From contig CALHOU010000090.1 in NCBI GenBank assembly GCA_938035945.1, positions 18,542 through 82,541 of the forward strand: DNA of 64,000 nt, written 5' to 3'. The stretch comes from an uncultured Granulosicoccaceae bacterium. Its GTDB lineage: Bacteria; Pseudomonadota; Gammaproteobacteria; Granulosicoccales; Granulosicoccaceae. The notes below the pieces were generated by a model. The model made no database searches. It was not told the origin of the DNA and saw nothing but the letters and a program-made list of their open reading frames with translations. Within the stretch, counting starts at the first letter, position 1, and every line of letters starts with the position of its first letter. Positions 34,382 through 43,451 of the stretch are shown one piece after another. Made by a program: the position numbers and the translations under genes.

Positions 34382-35397
34382 GCTTTTAGACTCTGGCTAA
34401 AACTCACGAGCTGCGTTAATTTTTTCGCAGCAGCGCCACTGGCTAACACATCACTTGCCGCTTTTACGCCCTCTTCAATCGACTCAGCCACGCCGCCAAC
34501 GTAAAGGGCAGCGCCTGCATTCATAACCACGATGTCCCTTGCAGCGCCGGCCTCATTAGCTAATACAGATTGAATCATCGCCAAGCTTTGCTCTGGTCCA
34601 TCTACCACAATCGCATCGATCGGTTGCTCGTCTAGGCCAAACAAACCTGGGTTAATTTCATATTGCGTGACTTGGCCATTTTTTAACTCAGCCACAACTG
34701 TTGGGCCGCTTAAACTGATTTCATCCATGCCACCATCGCCATGCACAACCAGCACATGCTCACTACCGAGTTTATTTAAAACATCGGCCATCGGCTTCAC
34801 CCAGGCTTCATCAAACACACCGAGTAGCTGGCGACTAACACCGGCTGGGTTGGTTAACGGACCAAGTAAATTAAATACCGTGCGAACACCAAGCTCTTTT
34901 CTTGGACCAATCGCATGTTTCATTGCACTGTGATGCCGGGGTGCAAACATAAAACCCACACCGACTTCACTAACGCACTGTGCAACCTGCTCTGGATTGA
35001 GTTCGATATTGACACCGGCGGTTTCTAAGAAGTCAGCCGCACCCGACTTACTCGACACTGATCGATTGCCGTGTTTTGCAACCTTAACCCCAGCGGCGGC
35101 CGCCACAATCGCACAACAAGTAGAGATGTTAAATGTGCTGGTCGAATCGCCACCAGTGCCGACAATATCAATCGCCATCGGATCAACTTTCACAGCAGAG
35201 GCCAATTCGCGCATTACCTTTGCAGCACCTGCCACTTCATCAACGCTTTCACCTTTCATACGCAGTGCAGCGAGGAGCGCACCGATTTGCGCAGGCGTTG
35301 CCTCACCCGTCATAACCTGTTGCATCACATCACCCATGGCATCCATGGTCAAACTGCGCTTTGTAAATAATGCACCGAGTGCTTCTTGAATATTCAT
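34378..35397 (-). CDS. trpD: Anthranilate phosphoribosyltransferase
   Basis: 339 residues. PRPP-binding motif [15 protein letters not shown] near residue 80 and [18 protein letters not shown], with the anthranilate site [13 protein letters not shown] and [23 protein letters not shown] segment. It transfers the phosphoribosyl group of PRPP to anthranilate. The start overlaps trpG by 4 bp (ATGA), so the whole operon is translationally coupled. Confidence 0.97.
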   Translation of the reverse strand: MNIQEALGALFTKRSLTMDAMGDVMQQVMTGEATPAQIGALLAALRMKGESVDEVAGAAKVMRELASAVKVDPMAIDIVGTGGDSTSTFNISTCCAIVAAAAGVKVAKHGNRSVSSKSGAADFLETAGVNIELNPEQVAQCVSEVGVGFMFAPRHHSAMKHAIGPRKELGVRTVFNLLGPLTNPAGVSRQLLGVFDEAWVKPMADVLNKLGSEHVLVVHGDGGMDEISLSGPTVVAELKNGQVTQYEINPGLFGLDEQPIDAIVVDGPEQSLAMIQSVLANEAGAARDIVVMNAGAALYVGGVAESIEEGVKAASDVLASGAAAKKLTQLVSFSQSLKA

Positions 35398-35993
35398 GCT
35401 AGTAATCCTGCGTAGGATAAAAAGTTCTTCATTAGTGCATGGCCGTGTTCGCTACTAATGGATTCCGGGTGAAATTGCACACCCTCAACTAATTCGGTGC
35501 GGTGACGAACACCCATCACCTCTTCCATGTTGCCTGCATCATCAACCGTCCAAGCGGTGACTTCCAGTGCTTTGGGTACCGACTCTGGGGCAATCACTAA
35601 GGAATGGTAACGCGTGACGGTAAACGGGCTGGGTAAATCGGCAAACACGCCAGTGCCGTTGTGGTGTACTTGAGACAACTTGCCGTGCATGATTTGTTTT
35701 GCGTGCGTGATCTTTCCACCAAAATGTTGGCCAATGCTTTGGTGGCCTAAGCACACACCCATGATGGGTAGCTTGCCAACGTAGGCATCGAGGGCGGCAA
35801 GCGTTATCCCTGCAGAGTCTGGATTGCCCGGACCTGGGGATAACAACAAGGCCACGATGTCATCACGGCGTAATTGTTCGACGCTGATTTGATCGTTTCG
35901 ATATACCTCAACCTGTGCACCCAGCTCGCGTAGGTATTGCACCAAATTGTAGGTAAATGAATCGTAGTTATCGATAACCGCAAGCGTGCTCAT
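35394..35993 (-). CDS. trpG: Anthranilate synthase component II (glutamine amidotransferase)
   Basis: 199-residue class I glutamine amidotransferase: [13 protein letters not shown], the nucleophile in [11 protein letters not shown] (Cys), then RYHSLVI and the catalytic pair in GVQFHPESI. It supplies ammonia to TrpE. It overlaps both neighbours by 4 bp. It may also serve folate (pabA-like) synthesis, but its place between trpE and trpD supports the trp role. Confidence 0.97.
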   Translation of the reverse strand: MSTLAVIDNYDSFTYNLVQYLRELGAQVEVYRNDQISVEQLRRDDIVALLLSPGPGNPDSAGITLAALDAYVGKLPIMGVCLGHQSIGQHFGGKITHAKQIMHGKLSQVHHNGTGVFADLPSPFTVTRYHSLVIAPESVPKALEVTAWTVDDAGNMEEVMGVRHRTELVEGVQFHPESISSEHGHALMKNFLSYAGLLA

Positions 35994-37507
35994 GAGCGTA
36001 CCTCCGGAGCAGTTTTCAGAAAATCGGGTTTAACCGTTAAACCCGACTCAGCCATCGCCACTGCTCTTATAATGGCGCGGGCCTTACTCATGGTTTCATC
36101 CCACTCGGCATCGGGGTCGGAATCGTAAACAATGCCGGCTCCGGCCTGTACGTGCAATTCACCGTTTTGAATAACCGCTGTGCGTATGGCAATCGATGTA
36201 TCCATGTTGCCATTCCAGGATAAATAACCAACCGCGCCAGAATAGATTCCGCGCTTAACGACTTCGAGCTCTTGCAAAATTTCTAGCGCTCGAACCTTTG
36301 GTGCACCCGACAAGGTGCCCGCGGGAAAAGTTGCACGCAACACATCAACCGGACTCATACCATCTTGAAGTTTCCCAATCACGTTAGACACGATATGCAT
36401 CACGTGCGAGTAACGTTCAACGCTGAATTTATCGGTTACTTCAACCGTGCCTGTTTTGGCGATACGGCCGATATCATTTCGACCAAGGTCGATCAGCATA
36501 AGGTGCTCGGCCAGCTCTTTCGGGTCGGCCATTAAACTCTCTTCGTTGGCTAAATCCAGCTCTTCTGTTTCACCACGAGGCCGCGTGCCGGCTAGCGGCC
36601 TTACCGTGACTTCACCATCTTCTAAGCGCACTAAGATTTCGGGTGATGCACCCACGACTTGATGATCGCCAAGGTTTAAATAAAACATATAGGGCGATGG
36701 ATTTAATATGCGCAAAGCTCTATATAAATCTAAGGCTGGTGCTTCAAACGGTACACTCAAACGTTGCGATAACACCACTTGCATGCATTCACCATCTTTA
36801 ATGTACTGGCGAATTTTTCGTACTGCATCTTTATAGCCTTGTTCCGTAAAACCGCTTTTAAAATCCGTTTCTTCAACCGTTTTAGCTTGTCGCTTAGATT
36901 CTACCGGCGGCAAAGGTGTATGCAGCTGATCGTGCAGCTGATTAAGTCGAGCAATGCCGCGCTCATAGGCGTCTAACTTATTTGGGTCAACCAACACGAG
37001 CAAGGTGAGCTTGCCACTTAAATTATCGAACACAACCAACTCGTTGGCTTCCATCAACAGTATGTCGGGATTGCCTAAAGGATCCGGATGCGGGTTAGGC
37101 CCTAAACGCGGTTCCACCAAACGAACTGTGTCATAACCAAAGTATCCGACCAAGCCGCCTGTGACTCGCGGCAAACCATCGATGTCTGGCAATTTGAATT
37201 GTTGTTGGTATTCATCAATCCAGGTCAAGGGGTCGGCATGTTCGAACGATTCGGTTTGCACACCGTCTTTTTCAATGGAAAGTTGATGCGCATGGATACG
37301 GATGATGGTTGAACACGGTAAACCGATTATCGAATAACGCCCCCATTTCTCTCCACCTTGGACCGATTCCAATAAAAAGGAGTACGGTTGATTCGCCAGT
37401 TTTACAAAAGTAGACAGCGGGTTTTCAAAGTCGGCAACGACTTCGCAGTGCAGCGGTATTCGGGTGTAGCCTTGCGCGGACAAACGCGCGAATTCATTGG
37501 GAGTCAT
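35990..37507 (-). CDS. trpE: Anthranilate synthase component I
   Basis: 505 residues. The N-terminal feedback site for tryptophan includes [16 protein letters not shown] (LLES motif). The catalytic domain has [74 protein letters not shown] and the C-terminal [13 protein letters not shown]. It makes anthranilate from chorismate and ammonia. It is the first gene of trpEGDC, behind a clear sigma-70 promoter and about 180 nt of leader. A 9-codon frame with one Trp codon in the leader is not convincing as an attenuator. Confidence 0.97.
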   Translation of the reverse strand: MTPNEFARLSAQGYTRIPLHCEVVADFENPLSTFVKLANQPYSFLLESVQGGEKWGRYSIIGLPCSTIIRIHAHQLSIEKDGVQTESFEHADPLTWIDEYQQQFKLPDIDGLPRVTGGLVGYFGYDTVRLVEPRLGPNPHPDPLGNPDILLMEANELVVFDNLSGKLTLLVLVDPNKLDAYERGIARLNQLHDQLHTPLPPVESKRQAKTVEETDFKSGFTEQGYKDAVRKIRQYIKDGECMQVVLSQRLSVPFEAPALDLYRALRILNPSPYMFYLNLGDHQVVGASPEILVRLEDGEVTVRPLAGTRPRGETEELDLANEESLMADPKELAEHLMLIDLGRNDIGRIAKTGTVEVTDKFSVERYSHVMHIVSNVIGKLQDGMSPVDVLRATFPAGTLSGAPKVRALEILQELEVVKRGIYSGAVGYLSWNGNMDTSIAIRTAVIQNGELHVQAGAGIVYDSDPDAEWDETMSKARAIIRAVAMAESGLTVKPDFLKTAPEVRS

Positions 37508-37896
37508 GATCGGGTTCCTGACAAATTTTCAATACAAATCGGGTGGCCAGCTAACAACTGGCAACATACAGCTATGCGCGATCTAGAGTCGCCAACGCCC
37601 GGGGATTTGCATTGTAAAAACGTGCATCAGGTAAAAGCCCTATTTGCGGTTTAAAAACAGACCCACAGGCACCTGCCCATGGTCTTGTGCGTACTATCCC
37701 AATATGATCCTCAGGCGTCAAGCATAAAAAGGCTCGAAAGTTGAGTAAACGGGCAATTTTGTGGATTTGGTTTGTTCCTGTGCCAGAGCCGCTATTATTA
37801 GTGCTACCTGATACTATTTTGCTACTTGTTAAGGGTTGTCCGGTTGGTTGCCCATTTGGTGGCCAACAAGCACCCTCACTTTTTAGGTTTTTTGCC
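37508..37896. other. Divergent promoter region between trpE and fumA
   Basis: 390 bp without a gene. It carries the trpE promoter and leader on the minus strand, a small stem GCCAG/CTGGC near the trpE start (37546-37562), and the upstream part of fumA. A 127-codon minus-strand frame (37572-37955) crosses the promoter and overlaps fumA, and is not accepted. Confidence 0.6.
37693..37721 (-). promoter_or_regulatory. Sigma-70 promoter of trpEGDC
   Basis: Minus strand TTGACG (-35, 37716-37721), exactly 17 bp, GATAGT (-10, 37693-37698). The leader before trpE is about 180 nt, long enough for regulation, but no tandem Trp codons and no terminator-antiterminator pair could be drawn. Confidence 0.65.
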
Positions 37897-39429
37897 ATGA
37901 CATTGATTAAACAGGACGACTTGATTGACAGCGTAACCGATGCGTTGCAGTTCATTTCCTACTACCACCCAAAAGATTACATAGACGCTGTGCACGCAGC
38001 CTGGGAGCGCGAAGAATCTAAGGCAGCCAAGGATGCGATGTCGCAAATCCTGATTAATTCGCGCATGTGTGCAGAAGGTAAGCGTCCCATCTGCCAGGAT
38101 ACTGGCATCGTCACCGTGTTTATGCGGGTCGGCATGAACGTGCAATGGGAAGGCACGATGGATTTGCATGCCATGGTTAATGAGGGTGTGCGCCGCGCTT
38201 ACCTCATGCCCGATAACAAATTGCGTGCATCGATTTTGGATGATCCAGCCGGTGCACGCAAAAACACAGGCGATAACACGCCAGCTGTTATTCATATCGA
38301 TATTGTTGAAGGCAATGAGGTCCATGTTGACATCGCTGCCAAAGGTGGCGGTTCAGAAAACAAATCAAAGCTTGCCATGCTCAACCCAAGCGATAGCATC
38401 GTTGATTGGGTTGTTAAAACGGTACCAACCATGGGTGCGGGTTGGTGTCCACCGGGCATGCTAGGTATTGGCATTGGTGGAACGGCGGAAAAAGCCTGCG
38501 TTATGGCCAAAGAATCCTTAATGGATGCTGTGGATATTCAAGCGCTTAAAGATCGCGGCCCGAGTAACCGCATTGAAGAGCTGCGTTTAGAGATTTTTGA
38601 ACGAGTTAATGCCCTGGGCATCGGTGCGCAAGGCTTAGGCGGTTTAACCACCGTCGTGGATGTGAAGATCAAAGACTATCCAACCCATGCAGCGTCTTTG
38701 CCTGTTGCGATGATTCCAAACTGTGCTGCCACACGCCATACCCATTTTGTGCTCGATGGTAGCAGTGCGTACCAACAGACACCACCAAAGCTTGAAGATT
38801 GGCCTTCTATTACTTGGGAAGCTGGCGCGGATTCAAAACGCGTAAACTTAGATACTATAACCCCAGAAGAAGTCGCCACTTGGAAAAGCGGCGAAACCTT
38901 GTTGCTAAGCGGTCGCATGTTAACCGGCCGCGATGCAGCGCACAAGAAAATCCAAACCCTGTTAGCCAACGGTGAAGGTTTACCCGACGGCGTCGATTTT
39001 AAAAATCGGTTTATTTATTACGTAGGCCCCGTTGATGCGGTTCGTGATGAAGCCGTTGGACCCGCTGGCCCGACAACGTCCACGCGCATGGATAAATTTA
39101 CGGAAATGATGCTGGCCGACACAGGCCTCCTAGGCATGATCGGCAAGGCCGAGCGTGGCCCGACCGGGATTGACGCAATAAAGAAACATTCGGCCGTTTA
39201 TTTAATGGCCGTCGGTGGCGCCGCTTACTTGGTTTCCAAAGCCATTAAAGAAGCACGCGTTGTGGCGTTTGAAGAATTGGGTATGGAGGCGATACACGAA
39301 TTTGTGGTGGAAGATATGCCAGTTACCGTGGCCGTGGATTCAACCGGTGATGCAGTACATCAAAGTGGCCCCGCCCTATGGCGCGGAAAGATCGAGAGCG
39401 GTGAAGTCAAACCTGTTTACTTTGTATAA
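37897..39429 (+). CDS. fumA: Class I (4Fe-4S) fumarate hydratase
   Basis: 510 residues, the length of the homodimeric class I enzyme, which interconverts fumarate and malate in the TCA cycle. The cluster cysteines are visible in PICQDTG, GWCPPGM and IPNCAATRHTHF; the C-terminal beta domain includes GPTTSTRMD and GKAERG. ATG 37897 (MTLIKQDDL) aligns with the family; the 52-codon upstream extension is hydrophobic, proline-rich and rejected. It sits between rpe and trpE, where Pseudomonas has gph, so it was probably inserted or gph was lost. Confidence 0.95.
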   Translation: MTLIKQDDLIDSVTDALQFISYYHPKDYIDAVHAAWEREESKAAKDAMSQILINSRMCAEGKRPICQDTGIVTVFMRVGMNVQWEGTMDLHAMVNEGVRRAYLMPDNKLRASILDDPAGARKNTGDNTPAVIHIDIVEGNEVHVDIAAKGGGSENKSKLAMLNPSDSIVDWVVKTVPTMGAGWCPPGMLGIGIGGTAEKACVMAKESLMDAVDIQALKDRGPSNRIEELRLEIFERVNALGIGAQGLGGLTTVVDVKIKDYPTHAASLPVAMIPNCAATRHTHFVLDGSSAYQQTPPKLEDWPSITWEAGADSKRVNLDTITPEEVATWKSGETLLLSGRMLTGRDAAHKKIQTLLANGEGLPDGVDFKNRFIYYVGPVDAVRDEAVGPAGPTTSTRMDKFTEMMLADTGLLGMIGKAERGPTGIDAIKKHSAVYLMAVGGAAYLVSKAIKEARVVAFEELGMEAIHEFVVEDMPVTVAVDSTGDAVHQSGPALWRGKIESGEVKPVYFV

Positions 39430-39479
39430 ACGGATTTACGTTTCGTTTTAGCTGTTTTGTCCTAAACTTAATGCCAATA

Positions 39480-39504
39480 GCGGGCAGCAATACGCACTGC
39501 CCGC
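39480..39504. terminator. Hairpin after fumA
   Basis: Perfect 8-bp stem (GCGGGCAG / CTGCCCGC) with a 9-base loop about 50 bp after the fumA stop. No T tract follows, so it is either a weak terminator or part of the leader of the following lipoprotein gene. Confidence 0.4.
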
Positions 39505-39530
39505 GCATCACAATAACCGGACAAGCAGAC

Positions 39531-39896
39531 ATGCAACACTTCGCGCCTACGCTCATTCGTATCCGCACCACCCTGGCAATGGTATTCATCACCGTGGTGC
39601 TGGCCAGTTGCGCAAGCGCAGGTGGCGATGGTGGTTACAGTGGTGCGGCAGCACGCGCTGGCGGCGGTAAAATTCAAGCGTGTAAAAGTGGTGATCAACT
39701 TATCAGCTCATCTAATCAGTGCTTACAAGACGGCGCTGCGTGCTATGAGCTATCGAATGGTAAGTGGTGTACCGGAGAGCGCGGCAATACCTGCCCTGCC
39801 GGTTCTGCCGAAATTCCAGCAGGCGCTGCCTGCCCGCGCGGCACTCGTTGCATTCAATTTGGTGAGGGTTTGAACTGCGCCATCCAGATTAGATAG
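39531..39896 (+). CDS. Small cysteine-rich lipoprotein
   Basis: 121 residues: signal peptide with lipobox LASC, a glycine/alanine spacer (ASAGGDGGYSGAAARAGGG), then a compact domain with eight cysteines (ACK, QCL, ACY, WCT, TCP, ACP, RCI, NCA) that could form four disulfides, ending CAIQIR. It resembles no family I can name; a small disulfide-rich surface protein is likely. The start is ATG 39531, aligned with the signal peptide; a 20-codon extension is rejected. It converges on rpe. Confidence 0.65.
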   Translation: MQHFAPTLIRIRTTLAMVFITVVLASCASAGGDGGYSGAAARAGGGKIQACKSGDQLISSSNQCLQDGAACYELSNGKWCTGERGNTCPAGSAEIPAGAACPRGTRCIQFGEGLNCAIQIR

Positions 39897-39928
39897 CGCA
39901 AAGAATCATTCGCAAATTTTTTAAACGC

Positions 39929-40609
39929 TTAGGCAATCGCATCACGCATTGCGCTAATCACTGAATCATAGCGGTTCGGATCAGCATCGGATGATGCGTT
40001 AAAAATAGCTGAACCTGCGACAAAGGTATCCGCTCCTGCTGCGGCTATGTCAGCGATGTTATCCACTTTTACACCACCATCGACTTCAAGCCGAATATCG
40101 CGACCAGAATTGTCGATTAACTTTCTGACTGTACGAAGTTTATCTAAAGTATGCGGGATAAATGCTTGTCCACCAAAACCTGGATTAACCGACATCAATA
40201 ACACAATGTCGATCTTATCCATTACATGTTCCAGCACACTTAGTGGTGTGGCCGGATTAAACACCAAGCCACTTTTTAAGCCGGCATCACGAACTAATTG
40301 CAATGAGCGATCAACATGCTCAGACGCTTCGGGATGAAACGTTATACAACTCGCACCGGCATCCACAAAGTCGCCAATTAATCGATCTACCGGTGACACC
40401 ATTAAATGCACATCAATGGGTGCTGTTATGCCGTGCGATCTTAAAGCGTCACATACCAATGGACCGATCGTCAGATTGGGCACGTAGTGATTATCCATCA
40501 CATCAAAATGCACCCAATCAGCGCCCGCGCTGAGCACGTTTGTGACTTCCTCGCCAAGGCGGGCAAAATCTGCTGACAAAATAGATGGCGCAATAAGCGG
40601 TGCTTGCAT
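39929..40609 (-). CDS. rpe: Ribulose-phosphate 3-epimerase
   Basis: 226-residue TIM barrel of the pentose-phosphate pathway. Motifs: [67 protein letters not shown] and FVAGSAIF; the metal-binding His and Asp residues (HFD, DVHLM, EVDGG) are all present. It is located 2.5 kb upstream of trpE on the same strand; in Pseudomonas rpe-gph-trpE are adjacent, so the synteny is broken here by fumA and the lipoprotein gene. Confidence 0.97.
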   Translation of the reverse strand: MQAPLIAPSILSADFARLGEEVTNVLSAGADWVHFDVMDNHYVPNLTIGPLVCDALRSHGITAPIDVHLMVSPVDRLIGDFVDAGASCITFHPEASEHVDRSLQLVRDAGLKSGLVFNPATPLSVLEHVMDKIDIVLLMSVNPGFGGQAFIPHTLDKLRTVRKLIDNSGRDIRLEVDGGVKVDNIADIAAAGADTFVAGSAIFNASSDADPNRYDSVISAMRDAIA

Positions 40610-40731
40610 GAACTGACCTAAAGAATGATTCGATTAGGCGCACACTTTAGCCGTTTTAGCGCGAATGCGCGACCTGCACAAATCCGTTTTCGGGCCGATA
40701 TAGAACTAACGTTCACGCTTTAAGTTATTTA

Positions 40732-42018
40732 ATGGCTCAAGCCAGCATCAATCAACAGTCGCTGTCGCCCATATTCCGGCTAGATAGCCCTGAAACGCTC
40801 GATTATCAGGCCATAGAGGCCACTGCAGCGAAACCTCAACGAGGCGCCTGGCGCTACCTTGCGTCCATATTCGACACAGCTAGCCAGCGTTACTGCCAGC
40901 AGTTTTCCATTGAGCCAGATTCAACCCTGTGGCGATTACGATACCGCAGCGTGGATGGTTTCGACGAGCAGATTATTGACGATCCAAGCGTGTTGATCTG
41001 GGCATTGGAAGCCTTGCAAATACAGCTTTGGGGTGATGAATATCACAAAATTCCAAACCGGCAAAAACGATTTACTTGGGCGCATAAACCGTTTGATCAG
41101 GCAGTGACGTTAAAGGTCGTGCAAACGGTTAATGGCGATGCTCTGCAATTCGACTTAGAACCCATGCGGCCTATGCCGCCACTGCTCGACGAGATGAATT
41201 TAACGCCAAGCCAGTTACAAGAGTTGCGTGCTCGGCTTAAACACAATCATGGCATGGTTTTGATCACGAGCCCTGACCCTTGCATGCTGGATGACGTGAT
41301 GTTGGCGATTAACCAAGAACTTATTTCACCTGAATTAAAGTTGTTGTCAGTGCATGAACGACATCGTTACAGCCTGCCAAGAACCATGCAAATCGATTTA
41401 CCCGCGCAAGGCGATAAAGCACACCATGCGGTTTGGCAAAACGCATTGGATATTTATCACGACGCTTTGCTCATTGGAGCACCAGTGCCGGAACAGTTTC
41501 AAGAGCACATTGCCAACAATTGCGATCAAGGTGTTTTAGCTATTCAAACGCTTCGGGTTAACCGGGCTGCAGATTCGATAGATATGCTAAACGCCAACAT
41601 TATTCGTCGTGCACCGCTGCATCGCTCCATCAACAGCGTCTTACAGCACCATCCAGTACGCGGTATTTGTAGCCATTGCGCTGAACAGGCAATACTAAAC
41701 GTCTATGAACAAGCCTGGTTAGAACAATTGCGTACACCGGTTACGGAGAACGTGATTGGTTGGCTTGCTGACGGCAACACCGAACAATTTATGACAAGCC
41801 ACGGCTGTGATGCGTGTGCCAACACCGGCGCAGCAGAACCATTAGCCGTATTTGATCTTATTTATCGTGATGAAAAAACAAACCAATTTCCTAATGATGG
41901 CGCTAAGAGTGCGTTTAGCGAAACCATCCATCCCTTACAGCGTCAGTTGATGTCTTTGGCGAAAGCCGGTCGTACAACACTGTCCGAAGTTATTCGCGTA
42001 CTAGAGAACGCGGCTTAA
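40732..42018 (+). CDS. GspE/PilB-like ATPase homologue with degenerate nucleotide-binding motifs
   Basis: 428 residues with the layout of the C-terminal part of type II secretion/type IV pilus ATPases. The N2-like domain (about 20-150) is followed by LKHNHGMVLITSPDPCMLDD where GxVLVTGPTGSGKTTTLY is expected: the P-loop lysine and the GSGKT are gone. The Asp box, Walker B (DALLIGAPV in place of DxIMVGEIRD) and His box are also altered. The four-cysteine zinc motif is kept (CSHC near 313 and CDAC), as is the C-terminal LAKAGRTTLSEVIRV. It is therefore probably a pseudo-ATPase with a regulatory or structural role. It is single, after rpe and before the capsule locus. Confidence 0.75.
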   Translation: MAQASINQQSLSPIFRLDSPETLDYQAIEATAAKPQRGAWRYLASIFDTASQRYCQQFSIEPDSTLWRLRYRSVDGFDEQIIDDPSVLIWALEALQIQLWGDEYHKIPNRQKRFTWAHKPFDQAVTLKVVQTVNGDALQFDLEPMRPMPPLLDEMNLTPSQLQELRARLKHNHGMVLITSPDPCMLDDVMLAINQELISPELKLLSVHERHRYSLPRTMQIDLPAQGDKAHHAVWQNALDIYHDALLIGAPVPEQFQEHIANNCDQGVLAIQTLRVNRAADSIDMLNANIIRRAPLHRSINSVLQHHPVRGICSHCAEQAILNVYEQAWLEQLRTPVTENVIGWLADGNTEQFMTSHGCDACANTGAAEPLAVFDLIYRDEKTNQFPNDGAKSAFSETIHPLQRQLMSLAKAGRTTLSEVIRVLENAA

Positions 42019-42074
42019 TGCCAATCACAGGCTACACCTGTTTTTTTTCACGCCAGTAAAACCACCGACCAAAA

Positions 42075-42096
42075 AAAAGCGCCCTAAGGCGCTTTT
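42075..42096. terminator. Bidirectional terminator between the GspE-like and kpsS genes
   Basis: 9-bp stem AAAAGCGCC / GGCGCTTTT with a 4-base loop; T-rich on both strands (eight T on the minus strand). Confidence 0.85.
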
Positions 42097-42137
42097 ATAT
42101 ACTATTGTCGGTTCTCCAGTGATTCAGGAACGCTTGC

Positions 42138-43451
42138 TTACGCCGCCTTCGCATCATCAGAGCGATCATCGCCGCTAGGCATAACATCAAGCCCGGCAAC
42201 CACTCGCAGCTTCGGTGTTCTTGATGTGTCGATACGATCCTCCACATAAGAGTGTTCAGCCAGTAACTGCTCCGACCAAATTAAACCCGAGATAGATTCT
42301 TTGCTCATTGGCTTATACATATTGCCGTTGAGCTGATTTTGCCTAACCAGGAAATTACGCAAGCGGGCGAACATATCTTTATCCACCTTACCTGACTTTC
42401 GCCAGAATGCTTTCAATGATGATTGAGACGTGATGCCTGGTAAGTTGTAAATGGCTTTGCCTAAGGTCTTAACCGGCGTGCCGTGAAATAACGAGGACAT
42501 TCCTACGGTGCTGTTAATCACAACGGTGCCTTGCGCGTTTTTCAGCAAGGTGGGCAAGCATAGGTCGTGTACGTAGAACACCCTGCCCTGTAAGCCTAGC
42601 TCACTGACTAAATTGTTGAACAAGTTCGTGTAGTCGGTATAGCCGCGATCGAGCGGATGGTGTTTGAACACGATCGCTTTGTTCTTCGGCGCGTGCCTGG
42701 AAAACGAGGTAAGCACATCGCCAATAAAATGTTCGATGGAGTTGTAGTCTGAATGTACGACAACTTGCATATCGCAATGCACTTGAAGCGGACAGACAAA
42801 ATAGTTGCCTTCAAACTCAGGCAACAAGTTTCCAAGTACACGCCGTTCTTTTCTTTGATAGCGAATTTTACGAAAACCGGAAATTATCCAGCGAAAGCCC
42901 TCAGGCAACCAGCGAAAATCACGGTGATGCTGATAACCTGGGAACAGTTTTTTGCGGTAGGCGCTGGCCAGATAATACATCATGGAATAGATGGCAACCA
43001 AGGAAAACACATTGATTGAAAATTCAGATTCGTTAACAGTGGAGTCGGTACTTCTGGGAAGCGAAAACCCTTTAGCGACCATGGGTGAATGGCCGTTCAC
43101 GCCATCCTCTTCCAAGGTGATAAAGTTAGGGCGAATATACCCTTCTTCAAATACAAATACACGAACATCATTGCGCTCAGCAACTTCACGTGCAATGCGG
43201 TGATAGATTCGACAGTCGCCGAACAAGTAAATTCGTCCAATGTTTTTATTAATGATAAGACGCTCAAGAAATGCGTCCCAGTGTTCTAGTTCACCAGCGT
43301 AGTCTATTGCACCTGGTTGACGGTAAAACAGCTTATCGCCACCGTTTAAATTGACCTTGTGAACATTGAACCCACGCCCATTAAGTTCTTCGGCGAAGCG
43401 AGAGAAAAACGGACCTATCGGTCCTTGCAGTAACAATACATCACGGCGCAT
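42138..43451 (-). CDS. kpsS: Capsule beta-Kdo transferase KpsS
   Basis: 437 residues, KpsS/LipB family. It begins RRDVLLLQGPIGPFFSRFAE (the GPIGPFF motif is diagnostic), has YLFGDCRIYH, VFEEGYIRPNFITLE and, in the C-terminal GT-B half, VFKHHPLDRGYTDY and TVVINSTVGMSS. KpsS and KpsC build the poly-beta-Kdo linker on phosphatidylglycerol on which ABC-transporter-dependent capsules are made. It overlaps the end of kpsC by 11 bp, so the two are coupled. Confidence 0.93.
   Translation of the reverse strand: MRRDVLLLQGPIGPFFSRFAEELNGRGFNVHKVNLNGGDKLFYRQPGAIDYAGELEHWDAFLERLIINKNIGRIYLFGDCRIYHRIAREVAERNDVRVFVFEEGYIRPNFITLEEDGVNGHSPMVAKGFSLPRSTDSTVNESEFSINVFSLVAIYSMMYYLASAYRKKLFPGYQHHRDFRWLPEGFRWIISGFRKIRYQRKERRVLGNLLPEFEGNYFVCPLQVHCDMQVVVHSDYNSIEHFIGDVLTSFSRHAPKNKAIVFKHHPLDRGYTDYTNLFNNLVSELGLQGRVFYVHDLCLPTLLKNAQGTVVINSTVGMSSLFHGTPVKTLGKAIYNLPGITSQSSLKAFWRKSGKVDKDMFARLRNFLVRQNQLNGNMYKPMSKESISGLIWSEQLLAEHSYVEDRIDTSRTPKLRVVAGLDVMPSGDDRSDDAKAA

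Noticed and set aside
37651..37680. 9-codon minus-strand frame (MGRCLWVCF) in the trpE leader as a trp attenuator peptide
   Set aside because: Only one Trp codon, only about 5 nt after the predicted transcript start, no Shine-Dalgarno sequence and no terminator hairpin with T tract before trpE.
37572..37955. 127-codon minus-strand frame upstream of trpE, considered as a gph remnant
   Set aside because: It covers the trpE promoter, overlaps the fumA start, and shows none of the HAD motifs of phosphoglycolate phosphatase.
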